DNA from: an uncultured Roseobacter sp. | GTDB lineage: Bacteria; Pseudomonadota; Alphaproteobacteria; Rhodobacterales; Rhodobacteraceae | Direction: 5' to 3' | Length of the DNA stretch: 64,000 nt | NCBI RefSeq assembly: GCF_947496515.1 | Contig: NZ_CANMDB010000001.1 | Span: 496,001-560,000 of the forward strand | In this document: in pieces, positions 1-8,656 of the stretch | Layout of the letters: every line of letters starts with the position of its first letter | How positions within the stretch are numbered: the first letter of the stretch is position 1 | Notes under the pieces: generated by a model | Seen by the model: the letters and a program-made list of their open reading frames with translations, nothing else | Told to the model about the DNA's origin: nothing | The model's database searches: none | Position numbers and translations under genes: made by a program

Positions 1-2937
1 GGTGACGCTGTCATAGCCGTAGGTCTGGGCGGTGTTGGTGGACTCCCCCAAGACATAGGGATCGGCGCCTTCGGGATATTTGTCCCGAAGATCGCGCCCC
101 TCCATATGCCCGCCAAAGTGGAAGGGCATGAAGGCCACGCCTGCTTCGACCCGCTCGGTGATCATCGCTTTCACCTTGACCTTTCCGCCCTCGGGCCCTT
201 CGACCCAGACGTCATCACCGTCCCGCACGCCAAGGTTGTTGGCATCGCGCGTATTGACCTCGATGAACATGTCCTGCTGCAATTCAGCCAGCCAGGGGTT
301 GGAGCGTGTCTCATCCCCGCCGCCCTCGTATTCCACGAGCCGCCCGGAGGTCAGCACGATGGGATAGTCAGCCGAGAAGTCCTGCTGCTGGATCGACGCG
401 TACATCGTCGGCAAGCGCCAGAACTTCTTGTCTTCGTAGGTCGGGTAATCGGCCACCAGATCGCGGCGGTTGGTGTAAAGCGGCTCGCGGTGTACCGGTA
501 CAGGATCCGGGAACGTCCAGACCACGGCGCGGGCCTTGGCGTTGCCGAAGGGCGCACAACCGTGCTTGATCGCGACCCTTTGAATACCGCCCGAGAGATC
601 TGTCTTCCAGTTCACACCGCCAACGCGGTCCTGATAGTCGGACGGGTATGGACCCTGTTGCGAGTTCTCGCCAACCTCTGCCGTGGGCTGCTCCTCTTCC
701 AGATACCCGGCGACACGTTCAATCGACCGACGCTCCTCCGCCGTCAGATCCCCGTCCCAGCCAAGGTCCTGCAGCATCTGCATGGTGAACTCGGGGTAAC
801 CGTCCTGGATCTCCGCACCAGGGTTGGAGACACCCTCGGCCAGCAGGTTCTCTCCGTCCCGCTCCACACCAAAGCGCGCGCGGAAGGCAAGACCGCCCTC
901 GGCCACGGGCAGCGACATATCATAGAGGTTCGCGGTGCCGGGGTGTTTCATCTCCGGAGTGCCCCAGGCAGGCCATGGCATCCCATAGAAGTCCCCGTCC
1001 GCCGGCCCGCCATTGGCCCGCAGCGTGGTACGGTCAAAGGTATGCTGGTTGGCCATGTGCGTCTTCAAGCGCTCCGGGCTCTGCCCGGTGTAGCCGATGG
1101 TCCACATGCCCCTGTTGAATTCGCGGGTTATGTCCTCGATCACCGGCTCGTCGCCTTCAACCGCGATATTGCGGAAGAGCTTGTCATGAAAGCCCAGCTT
1201 TTTGGCGAACATGGACATGATCGTGTGATCGGGCAGCGATTCAAACAGCGGCTCCACCACCTGATCGCGCCATTGCAGCGACCGGTTCGAGGCCGTCACC
1301 GATCCGCGTGTTTCAAACTGGGTGCAGGCGGGCAGCAGATAGACACCATCCTCACGGTCCTGCATCACGGCGGAAACGGTTGGATAGGGATCAACCACCA
1401 CCATGGTGTCGAGCTTCTCCATCGCCGTCTTCATTTCCTTCTGACGGGTCTGCGAGTTTGGCGCGTGCCCCCAGAGGAACATGATCCGGGTATTGTCAGG
1501 CTGGTCGATGTTCTCCTTATCTTCCAGCACGCCGTCGATCCAGCGGCTGACGGGGATGCCCGTCTCGTTCATCATCAGACGGTCGCCGCCGTCCTTGCCA
1601 GCGCCTTCCATGACGGAGAAGCGGGTCTTGAGCCAGTCAAGATCCTCTTCCCAGACCCGCGCCCAATGCGCCCAGGAGCCTGGTTTGAGGCCGTAGTACC
1701 CGGGCAATGTGTTCGCCAGAACGCCGAGGTCCGTAGCACCCTGCACATTGTCGTGGCCGCGAAAGATGTTGGTGCCGCCACCTGCCGTGCCCATGTTGCC
1801 GAGCGCCAGCTGCAGCACGCAATACGCGCGCGTATTGTTATTGCCGTTGGTGTGCTGCGTGCCACCCATGCACCAGATGACGGTGCCCGGCCGGTTGTTC
1901 ACCAGTGTCCGCGCAACCCGTTTCAACTGGCTGCCGGGTGCGCCTGAGACCCGCTCGACCTCTTCGGGTGTCCATTTGGCCACCTCGGTCTTGATCTGAT
2001 CCATGCCCCAGACGCGGGTCCGGATAAATTCCTGGTCTTCCCAACCGTTCTCAAAGATGTGCCACAGGATCCCCCAAACCAGGGCAACGTCTGTGCCCGG
2101 ACGGAAACGGACATATTCGTCGGCATGGGCCGCCGTGCGGGTGAACCGCGGATCGCAGACGATCAGCGGGGCGTTATTCTGCTCCTTCGCCTTCAGCATA
2201 TGCAGCAGCGACACAGGGTGCGCCTCGGCGGGGTTGCCGCCGATCAGGAACATCGCCTTGGAATTGTGCATGTCGTTGTAGCTGTTGGTCATGGCGCCGT
2301 AGCCCCACGTGTTCGCAACGCCCGCAACGGTGGTCGAGTGGCAGATGCGCGCCTGGTGGTCGACGTTGTTGGTGCCCCAGTAAGCCGCGAATTTGCGGAA
2401 GAGATAGGCCTGCTCGTTATTCGATTTGGCCGAGCCCAGCAGATAGACGCTGTCCGGGCCACTTTCCTCCCGCACCTTCATCATCCGGTCGCCGATCTCG
2501 TCGATGGCCTGTTCCCAGGAGATGCGCTTCCACTCACCGCCCTCTTTCTTCATCGGGTACTTGAGGCGGCGCTCGCCGTGCGCGTGCTCCCGAACCGCGG
2601 CCCCTTTGGCGCAATGGGCGCCCAGGTTGAATGGGCTGTCCCAGCCGGGCTCCTGCCCCGTCCAAACGCCGTTGGACACCTCTGCCACCACGGTGCAGCC
2701 AACGGAGCAATGCGTGCAGACCGATTTGATCGTCTCAACCGTACCTGCCGCCGCCGCCGTCGCGGCAGAGGCCTGTGTGACCGCGCCGCCCGTGGCCGAA
2801 ATCGCCGCCAGTCCACCGATGGCAAGGCCGGAACCGCGCAGAAATGCCCGCCGGTCTACCGATGTGCTCGCCGCTTTATCCAGAACGGATGTCCGGCCCG
2901 CGCGTTGAGTGACCGAATTGGTCTTTTTTCTAAGCAT
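1..2937 (-). CDS. fdhA: Formate dehydrogenase alpha subunit, Mo/W-bis-MGD, Tat-exported (3' end beyond window)
   Basis: Catalytic subunit oxidising formate to CO2 at a molybdenum or tungsten bis-MGD centre. It starts at ATG 2937 behind a GGGAGG ribosome site and stays open for 979 codons to the window edge, so the C-terminus is missing. A Tat signal (Arg29-Arg30, then AFLRGS) is followed by the N-terminal [4Fe-4S] motif (Cys74, Cys77, Cys81, with a later Cys in the GAHCAKG motif). The active-site motif around residue 199 reads ARICHSTTVAG. The metal ligand is therefore Cys, coded by TGC, not selenocysteine, followed by His200. The Tat signal implies a periplasmic, quinone-linked enzyme. Beta and cytochrome subunits would lie to the left, outside the window. 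The nearby tungstate importer suggests that W may be used; this is inference. Confidence 0.95.
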   Translation of the reverse strand, partial: MLRKKTNSVTQRAGRTSVLDKAASTSVDRRAFLRGSGLAIGGLAAISATGGAVTQASAATAAAAGTVETIKSVCTHCSVGCTVVAEVSNGVWTGQEPGWDSPFNLGAHCAKGAAVREHAHGERRLKYPMKKEGGEWKRISWEQAIDEIGDRMMKVREESGPDSVYLLGSAKSNNEQAYLFRKFAAYWGTNNVDHQARICHSTTVAGVANTWGYGAMTNSYNDMHNSKAMFLIGGNPAEAHPVSLLHMLKAKEQNNAPLIVCDPRFTRTAAHADEYVRFRPGTDVALVWGILWHIFENGWEDQEFIRTRVWGMDQIKTEVAKWTPEEVERVSGAPGSQLKRVARTLVNNRPGTVIWCMGGTQHTNGNNNTRAYCVLQLALGNMGTAGGGTNIFRGHDNVQGATDLGVLANTLPGYYGLKPGSWAHWARVWEEDLDWLKTRFSVMEGAGKDGGDRLMMNETGIPVSRWIDGVLEDKENIDQPDNTRIMFLWGHAPNSQTRQKEMKTAMEKLDTMVVVDPYPTVSAVMQDREDGVYLLPACTQFETRGSVTASNRSLQWRDQVVEPLFESLPDHTIMSMFAKKLGFHDKLFRNIAVEGDEPVIEDITREFNRGMWTIGYTGQSPERLKTHMANQHTFDRTTLRANGGPADGDFYGMPWPAWGTPEMKHPGTANLYDMSLPVAEGGLAFRARFGVERDGENLLAEGVSNPGAEIQDGYPEFTMQMLQDLGWDGDLTAEERRSIERVAGYLEEEQPTAEVGENSQQGPYPSDYQDRVGGVNWKTDLSGGIQRVAIKHGCAPFGNAKARAVVWTFPDPVPVHREPLYTNRRDLVADYPTYEDKKFWRLPTMYASIQQQDFSADYPIVLTSGRLVEYEGGGDETRSNPWLAELQQDMFIEVNTRDANNLGVRDGDDVWVEGPEGGKVKVKAMITERVEAGVAFMPFHFGGHMEGRDLRDKYPEGADPYVLGESTNTAQTYGYDSVT

Positions 2938-3021
2938 TGTATCCTCCCTTGCTGCCCCTCATCAGGTGGCTGGGTCGTGAAATGTAAAAGTCAGGGCGCG
3001 GGTGTCCGCGCCCTTAATTTG

Positions 3022-3213
3022 TCAGAAGCGCGCGCTGTCGAAATAAGCGCGGGTATGAGCCGTGTCCTGCATGGTATCCGACGCCGGATTGACCTCTGCG
3101 GCCTCTGCCGGTGCGCCGCTTGCCAACGCCACGGCAGCAGCGGCGGGTGCTGCGGTGCCCGCCAGCTTCAAAAAGTCCCGGCGGCTTGCCTCATCCTGTG
3201 GTTTCTTGCTCAT
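3022..3213 (-). CDS. Small Tat-signal protein of the formate dehydrogenase region
   Basis: A 63-residue protein that is almost entirely a twin-arginine signal: SRRDFLKLAG followed by an Ala-rich hydrophobic stretch and an AEA cleavage-like site. A short polar tail of about 25 residues ends in YFDSARF. It has a good ribosome site (AAGGAGA) and lies 84 bases upstream of the formate dehydrogenase gene in the same operon. Small Tat-targeted proteins at this position are a recognised family next to formate dehydrogenase genes (established knowledge). Their role is not known. Suggestions such as an assembly partner or a small subunit of the exported complex are inference. Confidence 0.85.
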   Translation of the reverse strand: MSKKPQDEASRRDFLKLAGTAAPAAAAVALASGAPAEAAEVNPASDTMQDTAHTRAYFDSARF

Positions 3214-3265
3214 TCTCAGTCTCCTTTTATCTCTGATACGCGGCGTCCCGCGGTCATCATGTGAT

Positions 3266-3874
3266 CTACGATGTGGTCATTCGGAAGGCTTCCTTCTCGA
3301 CCTCCATAAAGGCCTTACCCACGGCACCGACACTGGCGTAGAAGATCGACGATTTCGCCGCCTCCAGATCGCTGTAGAAATGCGTGGCCCAGGGGGCGAT
3401 ATGGCTATTGTAGAAGTTTCGCTGGTGCGCCAGCGATGCCGCAGCGCCGAACCGGCCGACAATCATGCCCCCCATCATCTCCATCAGGGCCGCCATACTG
3501 TCTTCGGGCTCAAAACAGGTCTCGGAACGGGTCATCTGGTGCGCTGCCATGTCCCGGCGCAACTGCGCCAGCGGCTTCTCGTTGAGAAACCCGGTGAGGT
3601 AATAGCTGGCATAGGGCAAAAGCTCCCCCCGCCCCAGTCCGATGAAAAGCGCTGTGAACTCGCGCTCCACCGCAGCAGGCTTGGAGACCTTTGCCACCCG
3701 CGCAAGGCCACTGATCGCTTGACCAAGAGCGCTGTCATCACCTTGCAGATGCGCTGTCTGGTCGAGCAGCATTTGATCTGCGGGGCGCGCCAAGAGCAGT
3801 CCCAGATAGTTGTAGATATCTGCCCGGAGACGATCTTCTTCTGCGATCTCAATGGGTTGCGCGGCGACATTCAT
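3266..3874 (-). CDS. TorD/DmsD-family redox enzyme maturation chaperone
   Basis: A 202-aa all-helical protein of the TorD family, the cytoplasmic chaperones that hold a molybdoenzyme apoprotein and its Tat signal until cofactor is inserted. Visible signs are the N-terminal EDRLRADIYNYLG stretch, the central LPYASYYLTGFL segment and a C-terminal helical part with HFYSDLEAAK, all usual for the family, and a length in the usual range of about 200 residues. Its ATG overlaps the stop of the DUF3306 gene (ATGA), so the two are probably translationally coupled. The obvious client is the formate dehydrogenase alpha subunit two genes downstream. Confidence 0.9.
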   Translation of the reverse strand: MNVAAQPIEIAEEDRLRADIYNYLGLLLARPADQMLLDQTAHLQGDDSALGQAISGLARVAKVSKPAAVEREFTALFIGLGRGELLPYASYYLTGFLNEKPLAQLRRDMAAHQMTRSETCFEPEDSMAALMEMMGGMIVGRFGAAASLAHQRNFYNSHIAPWATHFYSDLEAAKSSIFYASVGAVGKAFMEVEKEAFRMTTS

Positions 3875-4497
3875 GCTTCATCTCCTTGAAAATGAAATTG
3901 CATTCGGCGCGGCATCGGGGGCGGTGCGGCCTCATCTGGTGCCGCCGCAACTGGGTCCTCAACCGGCTCAACAGCGACAGTTGCCTCGGGTGGGTCCTGG
4001 GTATCCGATGTCTCGGCCACGACAGGCGAAAGCTCCGTCGTTTCCATCTCTTCCTCCGCTACCTCATTCTCAGCGGCGCGTTCCGCCTCGCGCGCCTCCT
4101 CCGCCATTTTCTCCAGATGTGCCTTCATGCCCTTGCCGACCTGGTAAGCAGTCTGGATCGGTCCCCCTGCCAGCATCGCGGCGCGGTAGTCGTCGTCGTA
4201 TTCATTAAGACCGTCGACACAGGCCAGCACCGGATTGCTGCGCCAGAGCTGACGCAGCGCCCTGTTCTGCAGATGCCGCGGCACCGTCTCGGTCATGAAG
4301 GCCGCAAAATCATCGCCCGCTGCCATTTCTGCTGGGTCAGGCAGGCCCATCTCCGCCAGAACCTCCGCATCGTCCCGCTCGGCCAGTGTCGCACGCTCGG
4401 CTTCCGCCGCGGCTGTCCGCTCGGCCTGAGCGTCGGCGGCGGCTTCCGCGGCAACCGCCTCGCGGCGGCGTGTCCAGAAGGATCCAGCGGCGGTCAT
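3871..4497 (-). CDS. DUF3306 protein of the formate dehydrogenase region
   Basis: A 208-aa hydrophilic protein, very rich in Ala and Glu, with no signal peptide or membrane segment. The N-terminus FWTRRREAVAAEAAADAQ and the central ALRQLWRSNPVLACVDGLNEYDDDY stretch are typical of DUF3306 proteins next to formate dehydrogenase genes (recalled, not searched). The second half, from about residue 125, is low-complexity acidic sequence that may be a coiled coil or disordered. The gene overlaps its neighbours on both sides by 4 bases (DUF3305 upstream, TorD downstream). A role in maturation or delivery of the dehydrogenase is inferred from position only. Confidence 0.85.
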   Translation of the reverse strand: MTAAGSFWTRRREAVAAEAAADAQAERTAAAEAERATLAERDDAEVLAEMGLPDPAEMAAGDDFAAFMTETVPRHLQNRALRQLWRSNPVLACVDGLNEYDDDYRAAMLAGGPIQTAYQVGKGMKAHLEKMAEEAREAERAAENEVAEEEMETTELSPVVAETSDTQDPPEATVAVEPVEDPVAAAPDEAAPPPMPRRMQFHFQGDEA

Positions 4498-5072
4498 GTA
4501 TCGCCCCCCGGCAGCCGTGACATTGGTGCCCGGTAGACATCCGCCGTTTGCGAGATCCTCGCATCACCGATCCCGGCCTGCCACTTGTCCGTCCGCAGCT
4601 TGTCGCGGCGGCGTTTGACGAAGGACTCCTCCGCATGGTGTTGAGCGACAAACGCCTGAACCCAGCCAAGAACGGCAGGCGGCATGGCCACCCGTTCCAC
4701 CTGTTCTTCGCCACTGTCCGAGTAATCCTGCGCCTCGTAGGGTGAGGCCGTGACGGTCAGGATATCCGGTTTGCCGGACGCCCGGCCCGCAGTATCGGGC
4801 CGCAGGATCACGTAAACCGACGGGACCGCCGCTTGCAGTTCATGCGCGTAGGCCTCGGTATCAGAAACATAAAGCCAGACGTCACGCGTCGTCGCGTGGT
4901 ATTCTGCGGCCTTGCCCTCTTCACGCAACAGCTTCCAGTCGGCCTGCGCGGCCCCTGGCAGGACCGCGGAAGCCCGCCAGACCCACTTGACCCAGGCGGT
5001 GACGCCGGGTGCGCGGCGCATTACAACACCGAGCGCGATAGATTGCGCATCTGGATAAACGATTGCAGGCAT
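4494..5072 (-). CDS. DUF3305 protein of the formate dehydrogenase region
   Basis: A 192-aa soluble protein and first gene of the leftward formate dehydrogenase operon. It contains SIALGVVMRRAPGVTAWVKWVWRA near the N-terminus and a central DVWLYVSDTEAYAHEL region with YVILRP, features I associate with DUF3305. The C-terminal 50 residues are basic (FVKRRRDKLRTDKW). DUF3305 and DUF3306 genes are usually found as a pair beside formate dehydrogenase genes; no biochemical role is established that I know of. The stop overlaps the next start by 4 bases. The start at 5072 leaves a 311-base divergent promoter region to the ferredoxin-like gene. Confidence 0.85.
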   Translation of the reverse strand: MPAIVYPDAQSIALGVVMRRAPGVTAWVKWVWRASAVLPGAAQADWKLLREEGKAAEYHATTRDVWLYVSDTEAYAHELQAAVPSVYVILRPDTAGRASGKPDILTVTASPYEAQDYSDSGEEQVERVAMPPAVLGWVQAFVAQHHAEESFVKRRRDKLRTDKWQAGIGDARISQTADVYRAPMSRLPGGDT

Positions 5073-5383
5073 TACACCTCTGGAGAATTCGCACTGTGAC
5101 CGCGCATTGGCGGGTATGCAGCAGTATTCACCAAAATCATTTTCACCGCTCTACATCTTTAGTAGTAGATGCACCCGCAGCACCTGCTTTAACGACGCGA
5201 CACGGTTGAATTTTATCGATTTTCGGGGGACGTGGCCGCGACCTGGGGTCGCGCTGGCGTCTCATGCGCGTTGATATGACGGTTCGCGTGGCTTTTCCGG
5301 TTTACCATGGCGGGATTTCCTGCCTTTCTGTGTGCCGAATGTGAGCGGTATGCCAAAACGAGCATATCGCCGGGGGGAAACCA
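5073..5383. promoter_or_regulatory. Divergent control region between the two formate dehydrogenase operons
   Basis: This 311-base stretch without a gene separates the leftward DUF3305-DUF3306-torD-fdh operon from the rightward ferredoxin-mrp operon, so both promoters should lie here. It is more AT-rich than its surroundings between 5130 and 5220. It holds an FNR-like site at 5206-5219 and a short inverted repeat CATCT-N8-AGATG (5154-5171). A purine-rich GGGGGG ribosome site precedes the ATG at 5384. I could not assign -35/-10 boxes with confidence. Confidence 0.6.
5206..5219. promoter_or_regulatory. Candidate FNR/Crp-family box
   Basis: TTGAATTTTATCGA matches the FNR-type consensus TTGAT-N4-ATCAA at 8 of 10 defined positions. 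It lies 134 bases from the leftward start at 5072 and 165 bases from the rightward start at 5384. Oxygen-responsive control of an alphaproteobacterial formate dehydrogenase would make sense, but a single 8/10 match in a 311-base region is weak evidence. Confidence 0.35.
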
Positions 5384-7336
5384 ATGACGCCGAAACTGAT
5401 CCTGTGCGACTGTTTGAGCAGCCAGCCTGTGGACGGCGAGACGATCGCAGAGGCCGCAGGTGTGTCCTGCAGCCGGATCCTGACCCATGCCTGCGGTGCC
5501 GATGCCGCCCACGTCGCTGAGATGATGATCGAGGGGCCGGTGGTGATGGCCTGCCAGCAGGAGGCGCGGTTTTTCGAGGAACTGGCGGTTGATGCAGATG
5601 CGCCAGCTCCCAGGTTCGTCGATCTGCGCGACCGCGCGGGCTGGAGTGATGAAGGTGACGACAGCGCGCCCAAGATGGCAGCACTCGCCGCGGAAGCACT
5701 GATCACTTCTCCCCCGGAGCGCACGATTGATATCGTGTCCGAAGGCGTGTGTCTGATCATCGGGTCCGGCGAGGTGGCGCAAAAAGCGGCGCGCGACCTC
5801 AGCGGCGTGCTGGCGGTGACCCTGCTGTCGACGACGCTCCCCGAAAATGACCCGGGCCAGCCCTTTGATGTGGTGTCGGGGACGCTCGCCCGCGCGCAGG
5901 GAACACTGGGTCAGTTTGCGCTGCGCATCGACGGCTTTCGTCAACAGGTCGCAGGCGGGCGACAGGCAAGCTGGACGGAACCCCGCGACGGCGCCCAAAG
6001 CGCGTGTGATCTGATCCTCGATCTCAGCGGCGGTGCACCGTTGTTCCCCGCACATGAGAAACGCGACGGCTATCTGCGCGCAGACCCCGGCAGCCAACCT
6101 GCAGTGGCTGCCGCCGTGCTCGAGGCCTCACAGATGGTGGGCACGTTTGAAAAACCGCTCTATGTCCGGTTGGAAGAGACGCTCTGCGCCCATTCACGGG
6201 CCGAGCAAACGGGCTGCTCCAACTGTCTCGATGTGTGTCCGACGGGCGCGATTACATCAGCGGGCGACCACGTGTCGGTGGACCCGCTCATTTGCGCTGG
6301 CTGCGGTGCGTGTTCGGCGCTCTGCCCCTCCGGTGCAATCAGCTATGACGCGCCACCGGTGGCGTCGGTGTTTGCCCGTTTGCACACATTGGCCAGCACC
6401 TTCCGGGCGGCGGGCGGAGAAGCCCCGCGGCTGCTCGTCCACGATGACGTATTTGGTCGCGAGATGATCGCGCTGGCCGCGCGTCACGGACGCGGGCTGC
6501 CCGCCGACGTGGTGCCGTTGTCTCTGCCTGCGCTGGCGAGTTTCGGTCATGCGGAGATGCTGGCCGCACGCGCCAGCGGTTTTACGGAGGTGCAGGTGTT
6601 GCTAGCCCCCAAGAGCGACCGCGAGACGCTCGCCCGCGAAGCCGCACTGGCCTGCGCCATCGCCGGTGACGAGACGCTGCGGCTACTGGATGTGGCAAAT
6701 CCCGATGCGCTGAGCGACGCGCTTTATGCACAGACCTCCGCCGTGGCCACGACCGAGCCAATCCTGCCGCTGGGAAACCGCCGTCAGGTGACCCGTCTCG
6801 CGGCGAAGGCGCTCAGACCAGAGGCGGAGCAGATTGCCCTGCCCGATGCGGCACCCTACGGCGCCATCCTGGTGGACAAAGATGCCTGTACGCTGTGCCT
6901 GTCCTGCGTGTCTTTGTGCCCTGCGGGCGCGCTCGGCGACAATTCCGACAAACCGCAGCTGCGCTTTCAGGAGGATGCCTGTCTGCAATGCGGCATCTGC
7001 GCCACCATCTGCCCGGAGGACGCGATCACGCTCGCACCGCAACTGGACCTGACCGATGCCGCCTTTACGCAGCGGGTGGTGCATGAAGAAGAGCCCTTTG
7101 CCTGCGTCGATTGCGGCAAGCTCTTTGGGTCGAAATCGACGGTGGAGCGGATCATGGAAAAACTTGCCGGCAAACACGCGATGTTCGCCAGCGGCGAGGC
7201 CGCGCGAATGATCCAGATGTGCGACACTTGCCGCATCCAGGCACAGGCCCATTCGGAAAACTCGCCCTTTGCCGGTGCGCCGCGCCCCCGGGTGCGCACC
7301 TCGGATGACTATTTCACCAAACGCAAGGATCACTGA
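5384..7336 (+). CDS. Large multi-[4Fe-4S] ferredoxin-like protein of the formate dehydrogenase region
   Basis: A 650-aa cytoplasmic protein and first gene of the rightward operon. It begins with LILCDCLSSQ and a domain rich in Cys and acidic residues. From about residue 266 come a three-Cys motif ending CSNCLDVCP plus a complete C-x2-C-x2-C-x3-CP motif (CAGCGACSALCP). A second ferredoxin-like pair follows near residues 504-545 (CTLCLSCVSLCP and CLQCGICATICP). A CVDC ... CDTC pair near the C-terminus could hold another metal. The order suggests about four [4Fe-4S] clusters. Homologues sit beside formate dehydrogenase genes in Rhodobacteraceae (recalled). Electron delivery to or from formate oxidation, or a sulfur/Fe-S maturation role, are both possible; this is inference. 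Confidence 0.85.
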   Translation: MTPKLILCDCLSSQPVDGETIAEAAGVSCSRILTHACGADAAHVAEMMIEGPVVMACQQEARFFEELAVDADAPAPRFVDLRDRAGWSDEGDDSAPKMAALAAEALITSPPERTIDIVSEGVCLIIGSGEVAQKAARDLSGVLAVTLLSTTLPENDPGQPFDVVSGTLARAQGTLGQFALRIDGFRQQVAGGRQASWTEPRDGAQSACDLILDLSGGAPLFPAHEKRDGYLRADPGSQPAVAAAVLEASQMVGTFEKPLYVRLEETLCAHSRAEQTGCSNCLDVCPTGAITSAGDHVSVDPLICAGCGACSALCPSGAISYDAPPVASVFARLHTLASTFRAAGGEAPRLLVHDDVFGREMIALAARHGRGLPADVVPLSLPALASFGHAEMLAARASGFTEVQVLLAPKSDRETLAREAALACAIAGDETLRLLDVANPDALSDALYAQTSAVATTEPILPLGNRRQVTRLAAKALRPEAEQIALPDAAPYGAILVDKDACTLCLSCVSLCPAGALGDNSDKPQLRFQEDACLQCGICATICPEDAITLAPQLDLTDAAFTQRVVHEEEPFACVDCGKLFGSKSTVERIMEKLAGKHAMFASGEAARMIQMCDTCRIQAQAHSENSPFAGAPRPRVRTSDDYFTKRKDH

Positions 7337-7381
7337 GCGGTTCGGCCGCCCGACAGATCCCCAACCCAAAGGAGCCATCCC

Positions 7382-7588
7382 ATGAGCGATGATTTCAACA
7401 TGTCCATGCGCAAGTTTCTCAAGCAGGTCGGCGTGACCTCGCAGCAGGCCATTGAAGAGGCGATGCGCACCGCGGGCGACACCGCCGGTCAGACCTACGA
7501 GGCAAAGGTCGTGCTGAGCATAGACGGGCTGGATCTGGAGCATGTGGTGACAGGACACATCACCGGTCGCAGCGACGAGGCTGGCTGA
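7382..7588 (+). CDS. DUF6494 small protein
   Basis: A 68-aa protein (MSDDFNMSMRKFLKQVGVTS...) with an N-terminal amphipathic helix and a C-terminal part that looks like two beta strands (EAKVVLSIDGLDLEHVVTG). It has no Cys, signal or membrane segment. It matches my memory of DUF6494, found in front of mrp in formate dehydrogenase regions of alphaproteobacteria. It follows the ferredoxin gene by 45 bases with an AAAGGAG ribosome site. Its stop is directly followed by the start of mrp with no gap. Its function is unknown. Its position makes it a candidate partner of the Mrp carrier or the ferredoxin-like protein. Confidence 0.8.
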   Translation: MSDDFNMSMRKFLKQVGVTSQQAIEEAMRTAGDTAGQTYEAKVVLSIDGLDLEHVVTGHITGRSDEAG

Positions 7589-8656
7589 ATGCATCCGACA
7601 CGAGAAGACGTGCTGACTGTGCTCAAGACGGTCAGCGACCCGATTTCGGGCAGCGACATCATGGCCGCCGGGCTGATCAAGGCGCTGACCGTCGGGGATG
7701 AGGGCGCGGTGCGTTTCGTGCTGGAAGTACCGCCCTCCCAAGCCGATCTCTACACGCCGGTGCAGGCTGAGGCCGAAACCGCCGTCAAAGCGCTTGACGG
7801 GGTGGGAACCGTCTCTGTCGTAATGACAGCGCACAGCACGCCTGCCGCACCGCCCGACCTCAAGCCGCAGCGCGCGGCCCCCAAAGGTCCGCAAAAGGTC
7901 CCCGGCATCGACCGGATCCTTGCCGTCGCCTCGGGCAAGGGCGGCGTGGGCAAATCCACGGTTGCGGCCAATCTGGCCTGCGCGCTGGCCGCCGAAGGGC
8001 GCCGGGTCGGCCTGCTCGATGCGGATGTTTACGGGCCAAGCCAGCCGCGGATGCTGGGCGTCTCCGGGCGGCCCGCCTCCCCCGATGGCAAGATCATCCT
8101 GCCGATGCGCAATTATGGTGTGACCATGATGTCTATCGGTCTGATGACCAATGATGATCAGGCCGTCGTCTGGCGCGGTCCGATGTTGATGGGCGCGCTG
8201 CAACAGATGCTGACCCAGGTACAATGGGGCGCGCTCGACGTGCTGATCGTGGATCTGCCGCCCGGCACGGGCGACGTACAGATGACACTGGCGCAAAAGG
8301 CGCAGGTGGATGGCGCCATCGTCGTCTCTACCCCGCAGGACGTGGCCTTGTTGGACGCGCGCAAGGGCATCGACATGTTTAACCAGCTGGGCACGCCGAT
8401 CCTTGGGATGATCGAGAATATGTCCACCCACATCTGCTCCAACTGCGGTCACGAGGAACACGTCTTTGGCCATGGTGGCGTCGCGGCGGAGGCGGAAAAG
8501 CTGGGCGTGCCGCTGCTTGCGGAAATCCCGCTGCATCTGGATATCCGGCTCGCCGCAGACGGCGGCGCGCCCATCGTCGTCTCCAAGCCCGACAGCCCGC
8601 AGGCAGGCGCTTTTCGCGCGGTGGCCCGGGCGCTGCTGGCCGATGACAAGGCATGA
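7589..8656 (+). CDS. apbC: Mrp/ApbC/NBP35-family Fe-S cluster carrier ATPase
   Basis: A 355-aa P-loop ATPase that binds and passes on a [4Fe-4S] cluster. Residues 1-80 form a MIP18/DUF59-like domain. The deviant Walker A is GKGGVGKS at residues 116-123. LLDADVYGPSQPRMLG follows, and near residue 275 the cluster-binding CSNC motif, all hallmarks of the family. The length is normal. It abuts the DUF6494 gene and overlaps the next gene by 4 bases (ATGA). A housekeeping mrp is usually elsewhere in the genome. This copy, placed in a formate dehydrogenase cluster, may be dedicated to the iron-sulfur proteins encoded around it; this is inference. Confidence 0.95.
   Translation: MHPTREDVLTVLKTVSDPISGSDIMAAGLIKALTVGDEGAVRFVLEVPPSQADLYTPVQAEAETAVKALDGVGTVSVVMTAHSTPAAPPDLKPQRAAPKGPQKVPGIDRILAVASGKGGVGKSTVAANLACALAAEGRRVGLLDADVYGPSQPRMLGVSGRPASPDGKIILPMRNYGVTMMSIGLMTNDDQAVVWRGPMLMGALQQMLTQVQWGALDVLIVDLPPGTGDVQMTLAQKAQVDGAIVVSTPQDVALLDARKGIDMFNQLGTPILGMIENMSTHICSNCGHEEHVFGHGGVAAEAEKLGVPLLAEIPLHLDIRLAADGGAPIVVSKPDSPQAGAFRAVARALLADDKA

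Noticed and set aside
2341-2343. Possible selenocysteine at the formate dehydrogenase active site
   Set aside because: The codon is TGC (Cys), not TGA, in the ARICHSTTVAG motif.
106-3264. Long rightward open frames opposite the formate dehydrogenase gene
   Set aside because: They mirror the well-supported leftward gene; their products have no recognisable domain and show Arg/His-rich antisense composition.
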